Source of the DNA: Margaritispora aquatica
Taxonomy: Eukaryota; Ascomycota; Leotiomycetes; Helotiales; Discinellaceae
Direction: 5' to 3'
DNA length: 64,000 bases
Assembly (NCBI GenBank): GCA_007644065.1
Contig: VJWN01000017.1
Location: 372,001-436,000 of the forward strand
How positions within the stretch are numbered: the stretch's first letter is position 1; each line of letters opens with the position of its first letter. The notes under the pieces were generated by a model that worked only from the letters and a program-made list of their open reading frames with translations, was not told where the DNA came from and searched no databases. Below are positions 51,871-63,583 of this stretch, piece by piece. The translations under genes and the position numbers were made by a program.

Positions 51871-53382
51871 ATGTTTTCATCAAAAGCCTTGAGCTCCTTC
51901 TGCCAACCAAAGGTAAGCTTTCGAGGTTTCACCGTAGTCCGATCTTTGGCGGCAGCTCCTAGCTTTCAGAAACGGCATATATCCACCAACAATATGGCTA
52001 CACCAAGCAAAATACACCTCACAGTTGACAATATCGGGATTGTGAAGGTTAAAGCTCAGACAGAAGAATCAGCACGCTTGATATCTAAACTGCTTCAAGA
52101 AAATCATGATGTAAGGTAGAAATCGAGATTCTAAACTTCGACTAACGTGTGACAGAAACACCACATTTACTTCAATCCGTCTGGGTTTCATAACCATATT
52201 GCTCATCAGCTTCTTTCACTTTATGGAGTTGGTGCCCCATCCTCGATTATGCAAAAACAATACGATGCCAATGTCACCTACCAACGTCCAATTGTTCAGA
52301 CTAAGATACAGCGTGAGCTCGATATGAGCAATCCCGCAAAATTTAAGACGTGCCTTGGGAAACAACAATACTATCACGACTTCTTGATCTTTTTTCGAAA
52401 AGAGATGGACGCGAAAGGGTGGCAAGATGTGCTTAATGAATATGTCTTTTCGGGAAGCGAAGAAGCAGATGATATGCTTGGTAGGATGTATGCTGGCTTC
52501 TTACATCCTATTATTCACCTCGGATTTGGCATCGAGTTCGGCCAGCCAGCAATCATGGCTGAAGCCCTAGCCCAAGCAGCAATTCACGACACCTGGACGA
52601 AGGATTTCCTCTTGAACCTCGAAACAGCAGCTGCTACACGACCACCAACAACACCTAAAACCATGCCCGAACTCCTGGACGACATTAGAGCAGATAAGAA
52701 ACTCTCGATGGCGGCAGATTGGAATGACAACAACAAAGTTCGAGACGGCGTCCTCAAGAGAGCATCATACGAGATGTCAAAATATGCACTTGCATGGGCT
52801 CCCACGGCAGAGAATCTAGAGCAGAAAACAGTTGAGATGACCAATGCCAATATTTACTTTTCAGCTTGCGCCCAATCACCACCCAAACAGATCAAATTCG
52901 ACTTCTACTACATCCATTGTCTCAATTGCAGCATATTCTTTCCTACCTTCAACTCCCAGACCTGGCTGAGCACCGAGAACAAAGTCCGAATGCTAAAATT
53001 CAAGGGCTGGAGTGATCTCGCTTTATACGCATCACGTAGATCCCCGGAGCTCCTCATAGACGAGATCATAAATTATGTACCCATGAAGCCAGATGATAAC
53101 GATGCGAAATGGCCGGGCATCTTCAGGCGTCTGTGTGAACTTGACGATGATGACGGGCACGCGGTAAAACTTGGGAGAGCTGTGAGAAATGGTCAGTTAA
53201 TCACCGACGCATGGATCAAGAGTGGTGGAAATGAGGAAGAGGTGAGGATCAAGAGTGATATGTGGGAAAAGATTGGCAATATGGTTATTGACTCTGTGGA
53301 GAGCCCTGGGGAGCATTGGGTGAGAAGTGCGGGATTCAAGCAGGCTTGGGACAAGTATGAGGATCGTCCTGAAAGAGCATAA
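51871..53382 (+). CDS. questin-oxidase-like protein (DUF4243 family)
   Basis: Two exons, join(51871..52110, 52156..53382), encode 488 residues. The 45-bp intron has GTAAGG, GACTAAC and GACAG and joins QENHD to KHHIYFN. The protein matches the questin oxidase/AflY-like family, which performs Baeyer-Villiger-type ring opening in fungal polyketide pathways. Visible family segments are HHIYFNPSGFHNHIAHQLL, YDANVTYQRP, FLHPIIHLGFGIEFGQPAI and NIYFSACAQSPPKQIKFDFY. The His residues in HHIYF, FHNHIAHQ and HPIIHLG are conserved candidates for the active site. A first Met at 51799, this one (MFSSKALSSFCQPKVSF) and 51994 (MATPSKIHLTVD) are all in frame. The second gives a basic, acid-free N-terminus resembling a mitochondrial presequence; the third matches family starts. 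No polyketide synthase is nearby. Confidence 0.87.
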
Positions 53383-53702
53383 TTGTAGTTTTAGTCTTGA
53401 AAATGTAATCTTAATAAAAACCTCCCACCAAATAAATACGCCCCATCAATACGCCACGGATGTTGGAAGTTTCACTATAATGACCTTAGCTGTGGCGGTG
53501 CTGGTGGGGTTTCAAAATGTTGGTCAATGCGATCCATGCGCATGTCAGCATGGAATGACCTCACTGCCTTGAAGGAGGAGCTTCTAAGCAACCTGTTTTA
53601 TATGTCAACAACGGCATCTTTCACGTAAATCCTTCTCTCGTAACTATCCATCGCGATAGTTGCAGCTTCTCAAGTTCTGCGAACATCACCGCAATCATCA
53701 AT

Positions 53703-55687
53703 ATGGCTTTGCAGGACAAGGCTACTATCGCCAGCTCGGTAGTTCTTCGAGCACTCACTTACTGTTTCTTGCGATGGATTCCAGGACATGTATGTTCCAC
53801 AAGCCATACGTTGTTAATGATTATTTCTGACCAAGAACCAGCAAATCCCCCCAGTGGTTTACACTTTGTTCGCCATATACGTGCCCTCGTTCCTCGCTAG
53901 TTTCTTCACGCGTCGGCAGTATACCGTAGTTGCGGATAAAATCGATATCAAGGTGACAGAGACCGAGTTTGATGAGCAGCCACCAACATATGCATCCACT
54001 GCTGCGCATTCCCGAAATCTGCGAAGTGAAGATAAGCCGAGTCTTGTGGAAGAGGAGATCGACATCGAGGAAACTATTGTGCTAGAGAAAAAGCCAGTTT
54101 CACCACTCAAAACCCTGTTGACGGGAGCTCCGGACCCCTCATCGACAATCTTGTCGCTTCTCACATTCTTGATCAATACTGCGTTAGTTCTAGCTCTGAC
54201 AGATTTCGTCTACAGAGGGAAGGTTTACCATCCGAGCCATGATCTATCATTTGCTCGTCTTGGTTATGTTTCTTCGACTGAGGCCAACCTACTGGTTAGA
54301 GAGTCGAACTCTTCACAATTGCCTGTCTTTGTATCTTACCGAGATGTTTCCTCTACTCTTGCGAGCGAAGCTTCCTGGAAATCTGCAGGAGTTCTCAATG
54401 CTCTTGGAAATGATACAGACTACACTGGAGTGGTAACCATCCCACTACCGAACAGTGCCCAAGGTACATACCAATGGACAACTTCCAACAACCACACAGG
54501 ATTTTTTACAGTTCCTCCAAAAGTAGGCCATGTTACAAAATCTGGAGATTTTACGTTTCTTACTTCGAGTTGTATTAAACCACGCTTTCCTTACAATCCT
54601 TTGGATCATCCTCTAGCGATACCTGGTTTCAAACATATGGCAAACGTTATCAATTCTATTCCAGGAGGCGCTCAGTTCATGCTGTTCCTCGGAGATTTTA
54701 TCTACATTGATGTTCCAAAACGATTTGGTACATCAGCTGAGGATTATCGTCGAGAATATCGACAAGTCTATGCTTCTCCAGACTGGCCTTTAGTTGGCCA
54801 AAATCTCAGTTGGATTCATGTACTAGATGATCACGAGATTGCTAATGACTGGGATGGAAACACGACAGGAGTTTATGAGGCTGCAGCTGATCCTTGGCAT
54901 CATTATCAGACAGCTGTGAATCCACCACTTGCTCGAAAAGCCGGATCTTATCACGCTGCCAGAGTTGACACCACCTATTTCGAATTCACCCAAGGTCCAG
55001 CCTCCTTCTTTATGATGGATACCCGAAAGTATAGAGACTCATCTTCGGAATTACCAGTCAATAGCACAGAGAAATCAATGCTGGGTGCTGGCCAGCTGGC
55101 TGATCTCTTGGCTTTTCTCGAAAGACCAGAACCCAAGGGTGTGAAGTGGAAGATCATCGCATCCAGCATTCCATTCACCAAAAACTGGCGGATCAATAGC
55201 AAAGATACTTGGGCAGGATACCTTAATGAGAGGCAAACTATACTAGAAGCAATGTGGGATGTTGGGCTTCGTGGAGGCGTTGGTGTTGTAATCATCTCAG
55301 GTGATAGACATGAGTTTGCTGCAACAGCATTCCCACCTCCAGCTGGAGGACGCTGGCCTATCAGTGCGACGGTCAATGAGTTTTCGACTAGTCCTTTGAA
55401 TCAGTTTTATCTGCCTACGCCAACCTATGCACAAACTGACGAGGAAGATGTTCTTGTCAAGTGAGTCTCACTTTATCTGCTAATAATCCATTGCTGACCT
55501 GTGTAGATACATTCCTCATGGAAACTCTAAGCTTGGAGCAATCACGATCGAGAATCCAGCGGCTAGCGACCAGAGTATTCTGAGGTTTCGCCTTTATGTC
55601 GATGGCGTGGAGGCGTGGTCTTCTGTTCTTCTCTCTCCACCTTCGATTGCAGGCAGGCGGTGGGGAAAGGATGCATTGTGGGGGTAA
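53703..55687 (+). CDS. PhoD-like phosphatase, membrane-anchored
   Basis: Three exons, join(53703..53789, 53842..55460, 55507..55687), encode 628 residues. The introns are 52 bp (GTATGT...CAG) and 46 bp (GTGAGT...GCTAAT...TAG). The C-terminal two-thirds is a PhoD-type metallophosphatase: FTFLTSSCIKPRF, MLFLGDFIYIDVPKRFG, WIHVLDDHEIANDWDGN, FFMMDTRKYRDSSS and VVIISGDRHEFAATAFP supply the metal-binding Asp/Asn/His set. Hydrophobic helices lie at about residues 28-48 and 118-140, separated by an acidic cytosolic-looking loop, which places the phosphatase domain beyond the second helix, in the lumen or outside. PhoD-like fungal proteins of this shape are found in the endomembrane system or plasma membrane. 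The substrate is unknown. The last exon (KYIPHGNSKLGAITIEN...GKDALWG) completes the family C-terminus. Confidence 0.92.
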
Positions 55688-56322
55688 GGATGAAGTTGAC
55701 CAACGTTTCGAGGTGAGGCTGGCAAGGAAGGCGTTTAAATTGATGAATTACGATATACCAGGACGGGCGAACAAGCAAGGATAAAGCTATGTTTTTAGTG
55801 TGTTGATAGAAATGATACAGGTGGCGAATGGCTTTTTTGAGGAATCTGATACATATAAGAAAAATTAGGCAACTCGCTCAGATGTTTTAGTTCCACAATC
55901 GTTGGTTTATGATCACCGTAGATGAGCTTGTTGCTAAGAAGTAAGTTTAATCCATGTATAGAATAGAGTTGTGTACCTATAGCTAGCTTGTTAAGCTTTC
56001 ACTAAGTCTGATAAAAAGAAACAAAGATGCACAACGTAATCATAGGGCGACAGATACAGAATCCATGTTTGAGGAGGCCATCCTATCTAAGAGTGTATGG
56101 CAAAGTTTAACACTACATCAGGTCGGCTGCAAGAAGTGAGAGGCCTGCTGAAGTTTCCATAAACCACTCGATTGTAATTCGATCCTGGAGGTATCCTCAA
56201 CAAGATCGACAAACACAAACACCAATAACAAAACAAACTCCAATGCCCTCCTCCTCTCGCTCAAGTTCAAATACAAACAACCAGCCCACGCCTTCCCATT
56301 CCTGCCGTTGTGCCTATCCCAC
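55688..56322. other. intergenic region
   Basis: No gene is supported. The PhoD 3' UTR lies on the left and the 3' end of a minus-strand small gene on the right. Confidence 0.45.
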
Positions 56323-56598
56323 TCAATTCATCATCAAATAGATAAACACCAGCGGCCACGCCGTACTCAGCAATATCGCCGCCAACACCCCACCGAGTCC
56401 CATCTTCCGTCCCCCGTGTGGTCCGCCCCAACGATCGCAGAGCAGGACTGTCGAGGCAATCATCGCGATGACATACATGGAGGCAAGCCAGAGGATCAGA
56501 AGCGTCACCTCGGTCATTCGGTCCCCTGCACTGATGACGTCCCGTGATGGGTCACCGAAGGTGTCTTTGCTGTAGTTGACGGAGAGGTTGTTTCCCAT
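56323..56598 (-). CDS. small two-helix membrane protein
   Basis: This 91-residue frame starts MGNNLSVNYSKDTFGD. Two hydrophobic helices (VTLLILWLASMYVIAMIASTV, about 30-51, with CDRWGG after it; and LGGVLAAILLSTAWPLVFIYL, about 68-89) flank a short basic Gly-rich loop (GGPHGGRKMG). The N-terminal MGNN could be myristoylated. Composition, a clean ATG and a long pyrimidine/purine-asymmetric leader favour a real gene. No family is recognised. It ends at the membrane helix, with a tail of only two residues. Confidence 0.6.
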   Translation of the reverse strand: MGNNLSVNYSKDTFGDPSRDVISAGDRMTEVTLLILWLASMYVIAMIASTVLLCDRWGGPHGGRKMGLGGVLAAILLSTAWPLVFIYLMMN

Positions 56599-58369
56599 GG
56601 TGGCGGTTGGGGAGATGTGTTTGTTGGGTGTGGTGTGTTGAAGTTTTGATCTTGTGAACTCCCGAGTCTGAGAAAGTAGAATAGAGGCTGGATGAAAGTC
56701 TCGTTGTTTGAAGATTGATTGGAGCGAAAGTTGATTAGGATTAAAGAGCGATGTCTAGGATATTGGATGTTCGCAAGGTTGTCCAGCAACGAAAGAATCG
56801 AATTGAAATGAAAATGAATAGACTTGAATCGAAATTCGCTCAACGAGGGTGACTAAAAGAGAGAACAGAACAGAGCCAGACCAAGTTCCCATGCGCAAGT
56901 GATTTGTGTGTACTTATATACGTTCATAGGGGCCAAACCCAGAAAGCTTCATCCCATGATCGTCCGACCAAGAGGCAAGGTTCAGGGCCCAAATGATAGG
57001 ATGGCAGACGCTGGAACACGGCGATCTTACAGAGTTGAGATGAGGAGGCCGGGATCTGGTACCCGTCTGACAGATGCGGTTTGAGAATTGAGTCTGAGAC
57101 CTCGCTTGGGCTGGTTGGGGTGAAACTCGCTTAGGAGCAACGCAGCTATCAAGACAAGGGGGGAATATCATGTGATTCGTGATCTGCATGAGCAACGAAT
57201 GGAAGTCTTCGCCAGAGCTCAGATTAGGCCTGCTACATATGCTGGGTGGAAGAGCTTAATTTCTGTTTTGGACGTGTTTGTTCAATCACCAACAATCAGA
57301 TTTTGAATGGCATGTTGAAGAGTGGCATTTCTAAACATTAATGTACACACTTGTCGAATCACAAGATCACAAGATCATGTGGATACCAAAATGACCTCAA
57401 ATAATACCCAGCTCCCCTCCCAGTGTTTTTGGTTAGATCTTTCACAATCTGGCTAAGCATACATATGGTAATGGGAAAGCACTCGTAATTATACGCTAAG
57501 ATTTGTATGTGATTCTACACCAAAAGTCCACGACGGAATTTGGAGCCATCTTGGCCGTGTTTGCCCCACCAACACTGTGGTCGCGATTCCAAAATCACAT
57601 AGCATCGTAAATTTTACTAACGTAAATATTGGAACTTGGGATTTTATATCTGGAAATTAATTAGTCAGTACTTTTAAAACTATTGACCACGTATATAATT
57701 ACGAATTGAACACGTTGTTGAGTTCTACTTTGTTGAAATTTGAAACCATGATTTGTGATGTAGCTTCTGCGTGTGACAAGTGCTTGGCTGATTGTGAGTA
57801 GAGGCGAAGCTTTATACCTAGTCTGGTATTTCGCCTACAGAATGCCTTACCTAAGGTATGACAGTAGACATGAGTACTGTTCGGCAGGAAGTAGGCTGAC
57901 TACACTGGCTGCAGCCTCTACTTCAAGAAATATTGACGTGTCGACTATCAGGATTTTCGTATTTTTCGATGATCTGCCACTTGACAGTGCATGTTTACTC
58001 ACATTTGCCTATCAATGGATGTTCTCTCTCGTAGCAAGACCAAATGAACTTCTTAATGATAAAGAAAATTGGGCAAATATTCAACACCATATTTATATTC
58101 AACCTCGTCAAACGGGAACTGAATCTGCGACCTCATACAACTGTCGCAAACATACTTCAATAGTTTCGCAAGTAAGTGCCATGTAGATTTCCAAATGAGT
58201 AAATCTATCACGACCCAATATGAATTGAAAAAAGCCAGTCAATTACAGTGCAAAGCTGATTTCAAAGCCTTAACTACCCGCGGATTTACACCTTTATCTC
58301 TTTCACAAACATCATCGCGAAATCTCAATCAAGCGAACAAATTCATTAATATCTGTTCCAAGGCTCGCA
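56599..58369. other. intergenic region
   Basis: This is the divergent upstream region of the small membrane protein (-) and the 58.4-kb gene (+). A 137-codon plus-strand frame (57773-58186) starts in AT-rich DNA and lacks protein-like composition. Nothing else is evident. Confidence 0.4.
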
Positions 58370-59146
58370 ATGGCTTCAGTACCGATAGACATAAACAAGC
58401 AGCAATCGCTTTCAGGAGATGATCAAGCTGTCTGTGATGTAGTATACTGTAAGGACTTAGTCATCATGTCTCAGATGATTTTCCGAAATCGAGTCAAGAT
58501 TGGAAGTCAGTCAAATCAAAATGGTTGCGATGAGTTGGACATGAAATCTTATGATTACGACTTTGAGATTCATTTCAAGGGCATGAGCGCCAAGGAGAAA
58601 GCCGCTGTCTTTGAGGACAACGAGATCGAGATCATTGCAAAGATGATACTCCCAAGTGAGGAGATCGAGCCTTTCAACAAAGAAACCTTCAAAGCTGGCG
58701 AACCAATGTTCGTCATGAATCGTCTCAACTCTCTAGGCCCCGAGTTTGCCAACGGAGTTCAAGACTTGGCCATCACTTTGGACTTTGGACACCGTCGAAC
58801 TACGACCTGGCCGGAATTTAACCCCTCTTCACAGAATGGCAAGCTTCTTGCTGCAATAAAGCGCTATCTTGACACGTGTAAGAACAAGAAGAATATTATC
58901 GTCTTGCTTCGCATCCCAGAGGTTGAAAATGGCAATACACAGCTGACTTCGTCACAAATCATGCACGTCCTGCCACTCAGGACTGTTTGCTCGGTCAACG
59001 TGACGATCAGATACGCCATTGGTGAGGAAGTCGCGCAGCACGACATCAGCCCTTCGGCACGTGAGGGAGTTGAGAAAGCTTATGAGGTCTTGATGAAGAT
59101 GCGACGAGCTCCGAAGGGGATACCTAACCTTCGTTTTAGGTACTAA
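58370..59146 (+). CDS. hypothetical protein, 258 residues
   Basis: The single exon starts MASVPIDINKQQS. I recognise no domain. The sequence is well balanced and looks globular: a beta-strand-rich middle (YDYDFEIHFKGMSAKEKAA, DLAITLDFGHRRTTTW), a helix (NGKLLAAIKRYLDTCKNKK) and strands (NIIVLLRIPEVENG, CSVNVTIRYAIGEEV). The C-terminus is basic (MRRAPKGIPNLRFRY). There is no signal peptide or membrane segment. Similar mid-size orphan proteins are common in filamentous ascomycetes, and neighbours give no clue. Confidence 0.65.
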   Translation: MASVPIDINKQQSLSGDDQAVCDVVYCKDLVIMSQMIFRNRVKIGSQSNQNGCDELDMKSYDYDFEIHFKGMSAKEKAAVFEDNEIEIIAKMILPSEEIEPFNKETFKAGEPMFVMNRLNSLGPEFANGVQDLAITLDFGHRRTTTWPEFNPSSQNGKLLAAIKRYLDTCKNKKNIIVLLRIPEVENGNTQLTSSQIMHVLPLRTVCSVNVTIRYAIGEEVAQHDISPSAREGVEKAYEVLMKMRRAPKGIPNLRFRY

Positions 59147-59565
59147 TTAGTGATTAAACTCTGTTTTCGATCTGCATCTGGTAACTAGCGACTGAGGAAC
59201 TTTACATGGAAGTCGGTTCTTGGTGAAGTCGCTTAGACTTAGGTAATGGCGAAGCATGCTTGGGTACTTGGGATTGAATGTCTTTAAGCAACTCTGAAGC
59301 ACGAAGTTAATGTCAACAGCTCGGTTTCTTTAACCACAAAAGAGCATAGTTTTACAAAATTGAAACTTGTCTAGCATGATAAGACGTGCTTAGTTTGCAA
59401 CCGTCTGTTGATTTCGCGTGATAACCACATGATCTACAAAACAGGAAGAAAAAAATTATGTTTCAAAAACTGTGTTCACAATCCCATTTCACCAAGTCAA
59501 GATGCTAAATTCAATCAGGTAACTTCATCTTCGCTTTTTAAGCATCATCTTCATACTACCTAGAA
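59147..59565. other. intergenic region, convergent 3' ends
   Basis: There are no coding signals. The region holds the 3' flanks of the 58.4-kb gene (+) and the Cys-rich gene (-). Confidence 0.5.
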
Positions 59566-60409
59566 TCATGGTACATAACCAACGACCACAGCCCCATCCC
59601 CGCCATCATAATTCCCCGTTCCATCCAAGCCCGGAAACAAGCTACAGAACGTCCCATCCCCGGTCTTACTCTCATCATGCCAACTTATTGCAACACATAC
59701 CAAATCTTTATAGCTTGCACATGCTTCGATGCACTGCTTGAAAGTATGCAGGTTGGTGAGGAGCTTGAAATCGTAGTATGAGGTGTAGTATTTGCCACAT
59801 GCGAGGTTGAAGGTTCGTGGTGGTGAGACTCCAGTTGGTGTATATGGATTAGCGAGGTTGGTACAGGCGGCTCCGATGTAGGTTGTCTGTGAAGTGTTAG
59901 ATTATGGAATAGAAGAGGATTTGGGAGAGATGGAGAGGAATGGGCTGTGGCTTACTGATGGCGGCATGTTTATGGTTGTTGTTACTGTTGAGGGAATAAC
60001 TTCAAGGCAGTTACATGCACTGCTGAGCTGGCGCTCGAAGTCCGAATAACCCGTCACTATGCAGATAAGCATCTTTATGTAAGAGGCAATTCGAACTATT
60101 ATCACTTACAATGTGCTGACTTGACATAGCTCGAACACCTCGTTGAAATACCATGCGGCGTGACTTTTGGTTTGATCGTGGGCCAGGGAGTTATAGACGG
60201 CGAAATAGTAGTTGTGCCCGAAATCGTTCTGCTCACTTGATCAGTTCCGGTTGCAAGGAAAGTCAGGAGTGGAATAGAGAACAAACACGATCGGTGTAAT
60301 CAACTTCGTAACGGAGGAGCGGATGTATGTGCTGCACAACGACTTCGCAGTCTTGGGAGAGCTGGAGAATGACACGAATTTTGGTCGCAATATGTGTACG
60401 TAACAGCAT
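59566..60409 (-). CDS. multi-exon Cys-rich protein with PAN/apple-like C-terminus
   Basis: The exons complement(59566..59886, 59956..60019, 60110..60228, 60287..60409) give 208 residues from the Met of MLLRTHIATKIRV. The last exon contains no Met, so it is invisible to ATG-based ORF finding, but it reads cleanly as TTYIGAACTNLANPY, FNLACGKYYTSYYDFKLL, FKQCIEACASYKDLVCVAIS and GDGTFCSLFPGLDGT to TGA. The C-x(n)-FKQCIEAC...CVAIS...FC spacing is that of PAN/apple-type domains, which bind carbohydrate or protein outside the cell. Preceding exons add ACNCLEVIPS and NDFGHNYYFAVYNSLAHDQ. The introns are 69, 90 and 58 bp. A signal peptide is expected but not found in this N-terminus. An acceptor-like TTCGTAG directly before the ATG suggests a further 5' exon. 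Confidence 0.62.
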
Positions 60410-62134
60410 CTACGAACTTAGTCAAATTGGAGAGCGCAAATATTAGAGATTTGAAGTCGAAGAACATTATCGCTATGGTGAGACTAAATTGACGAGGTGG
60501 GAAACAAGTGAGACAAGCACGTTTTGTCCACTGAAAAGAGCTGATATGACCTCTGCATATATTTTGCACAGGTTAGTGAAGGAATATGAAAGATTATGTG
60601 GCGGAACAATCCTTCACTCAGCCTCTGGCTTCTGCCGCGCTGGGCGGCATTTATATTGCTTCTTTCCTGAATTGGAGATCTGAAGTAGCACTTCAAGATC
60701 AGAATTGGATGAACAAGAATCCGAAAGTTTTTGTGTAAGTTTTGCAAATTGTGTAGAAGCTCATCTACGGATTCATTTTGAAACATCACAGATATACGTA
60801 TCTGATTTTGCATTGGAATTTTCAACGAATCGATTATTTATCGAAATGGTAGCATGCACAAAGCCACCGAAGCACCATAGCATGTATCACTTCGGAAGAA
60901 CCCTTGAATCTAATAATAACCCTGTATTGTTAGAAGCTTTTTTACGGATTACACACCTGAATGAGGTAGCTTTGACCTTCCGCAGTCATTGAGGGCCCTC
61001 TAAGAAAGCCGTGGTTATATTATTATGGTTAGGTTGTTTTCCACGTACCAAAATGAATAGAAAATAGCCGAGGGGCACAGCAATCTGGCTCAGGAGGTAG
61101 TTCAGTACGAAGCTTGAGAATCAAGTTGAACACTGAGACTAGTGTGAGCGTGTGCTGAAAGTAATTTACTCCTTTGAGATGCAATAAAATTGTTCAGACA
61201 AAGGATGCCATGGGGTTCACATGATTTTAGATTTCCTTGAAGTCCGTGAAGTGGTTGGTAATAAGAAAAGGACTGTAGTTGATTATATTATCAATCGTTT
61301 TAATTACACCACCGATCACTACTTCAGCTGTTTCCCCTTGTTTAACCGCGACGTTTAAAGTGTTTTCGAAACACGGAGCATTTAAGGGAAAGGTTCTATA
61401 TCAAGGTGATATAGCTTATTCTAAAGACCAAGAGAGGAAAAAAAGGAGTCCGGGAGTTTGGCTGGTATGAGTAGAGTCGCTTAGTTACAATATACTATAT
61501 CCACACCCGAGCTCGTTATATTTTACTTAGCCGCTGTGGAAATGAAGGACCGCTCTGATTGATCCTACTGAACAGCAATACTACGTATTGGAATCACTGG
61601 TAGGGTAATTGAGGTAGACCGAGTACACTAAGAACTGCAAGTTTTACAAAAAAGCCCAAGCTGACGCCCATACGAGCCTTAGACTCAGAAAGCATCAACA
61701 TTCTTCTCTTACTGGGCACAGACCAGTCAGCTTAGCCATTTTAACGCAAGTGCAGTTCGGCAGTGGTCGACAACCTTCCGAAGGATTACTGTATGACCAC
61801 TGATGGCGACGCCTCGTGGCGTGGCGAGGTGCCCCAATGCTATTCCCCAATAGCAGTTACAGCATTAATTCCTTCTGACCATCAATATATGAAAGTTGGG
61901 AGGCGCAATCGCACGATCGGGCTACTGGAGGCTGCCATGCAGCAGTCGGGCAGCAATAAGGAGACACCGAGTCTAAGGACGAAAGTTTAGCAGGTAATAA
62001 AGGGCTTCACTTCGTCGTCTTTTGGCACCAGAATCTTTCTTTCTACTCCAAACTCAACTTCTAATTATCATCCCCAAAAGCATTAACACCATACAACCTT
62101 TGGAATTTGGAATCTCGCACCATCTCGGATAATC
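60410..62134. other. region with a possible 5' exon of the Cys-rich gene
   Basis: On the minus strand near 60545-60575 there is a CACTAAC branch and TGCAG acceptor-like pair, which may belong to an upstream exon of the Cys-rich gene. I could not resolve it. From 61000 to 62000 I see nothing convincing. Confidence 0.4.
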
Positions 62135-62425
62135 ATGCCTGATCAGACATCTCAGACCACTACTACAACAGCCCCTCAAACCGGAGGTGGACAGACGACT
62201 ACCACTACTGGCTCTAGTGGTATGTTCATTTGGTATTAAGGTTGTGTTTGTGGAGAATGAGCTTGCTTGATTCTCATTATCCAACTCTGGTAAGATTGCC
62301 ATGTTCATCTGCAGTATTATTATTTTGGTGAAATCTAACCTAAGCTAGTTAACATTCGATTTCGTCCATACGCCTTCGGTTATCAGCCAGCACCTTCGTT
62401 GAACTACACGCCACAGATGATGTAA
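62135..62425 (+). CDS. two-exon Thr/Gly-rich microprotein
   Basis: The exons join(62135..62219, 62349..62425) give 53 residues: MPDQTSQTTTTTAPQTGGGQ and a second exon NIRFRPYAFGYQPAPSLNYT ending PQMM. The 129-bp intron has donor GTATGT, a TCTAACC branch and a GCTAG acceptor, and the phase closes. The leader is pyrimidine-rich and CA-rich, as in other genes here. No family is recognised; the product is basic and disordered. It is too short for standard ORF thresholds. Confidence 0.45.
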
Positions 62426-63583
62426 ACTGGTCCCGCCTCATGTTCCAGAGGTCCATTTGGGAAAGCTGTATTTAGCGTTGGCATCAGCCGGGATAGCTGG
62501 GGATATGGTTGTGTCTACCAGTCGTTTGCAGGTGTCAGATATCAGTATTTGATAGGAGGCTCTCAGGATATAAACCACTCGTTGCAATATATTCCTAACA
62601 CAATGTCTTCCTTATCGCCTTAATTTCGTTCTTCCGTTTATTCCCAACACGGTTCTGTGTAGGATCATAAGAACCCTTTCTTGGCTTAGTATCCAATCAC
62701 ACCATTCGATACTGATGAGGAGTAATAAAATTATATTCGTGAAGATTTTTGCGTTTGTAACGTAAACCTGAGCATCTGGCTTCTTCCTCTTCTTCTTCTT
62801 CTTCTCCTCTCCGGTATAACGATACCTCTGAGCCCTATACACTTTTCCGCCTTGCTTTTGGCCTCATTTCTCATCCTCATCGATGAAGAAAGCCAAGGTA
62901 CCAGGCAAGAGTCTGCTTTATCAGCCGGAAAGAACAGCAGTTTATAACTTCTCCATCCCGTGATAGTAATAGCTTGTACAGTGGATTCCCCTTGGAGGCT
63001 TTGGTTACAAATCGAAGAGGTTCATTCTCAGCGCAGCGCAAAGAGAGAAGAAGTGAAAACCGGAAGTGGAAAGTCAGAAGTTTGTCACACAGAAGTATTT
63101 CCCTTGGAAGAGCATAGCTACTTTGTTGGCTGCGCATAGCACAGGGCCACTTTTTGCTCCAACTCAATCGAAGGGGTGTTAAGAAACAAGCGTTCTCGGG
63201 CAAGCACACTTGGCCGCAAACGTCGTAGCCACAGATCTTATTAAAATTTTACCGACGTTACTAGAACTATACCACCGCTTTGTAGGATCCTTGATCACTT
63301 GATTGGATATGTCAGCTTACCTATCTGGCAATGGGGATAATATAGAGCGGTCTGGCCGATTGGAAGTATTTAGGAGAGACATATAACGTAAATAAAATAA
63401 AAATGTATTAACTTTGATACATTCGTAGATTATGAGCGACTTGGATTCGAAGTACCTATAATATGTCTCGTTACAGGGTGCGTCTCGCTACATAGGAACG
63501 GAGGTTAATATGGCTAGAATTTAGTCTATATCTATAGTATGTGTGAGCTGGCTCATTATGAAAGCCACTTTACCTGCCGTGTT
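62426..63583. other. intergenic region
   Basis: No gene is supported. A CTT/TTC-rich microsatellite is at about 62778-62812. DNA from 63240 to 63560 is AT-rich without clear terminal repeats. Confidence 0.45.

Noticed and set aside
56308..56547. 79-codon plus-strand frame opposite the small membrane protein
   Set aside because: It is polar and irregular, and the antisense frame with two helices is the better gene.
57773..58186. 137-codon plus-strand frame upstream of the 58.4-kb gene
   Set aside because: Composition is random-like, the DNA around it is AT-rich and no domain is visible.
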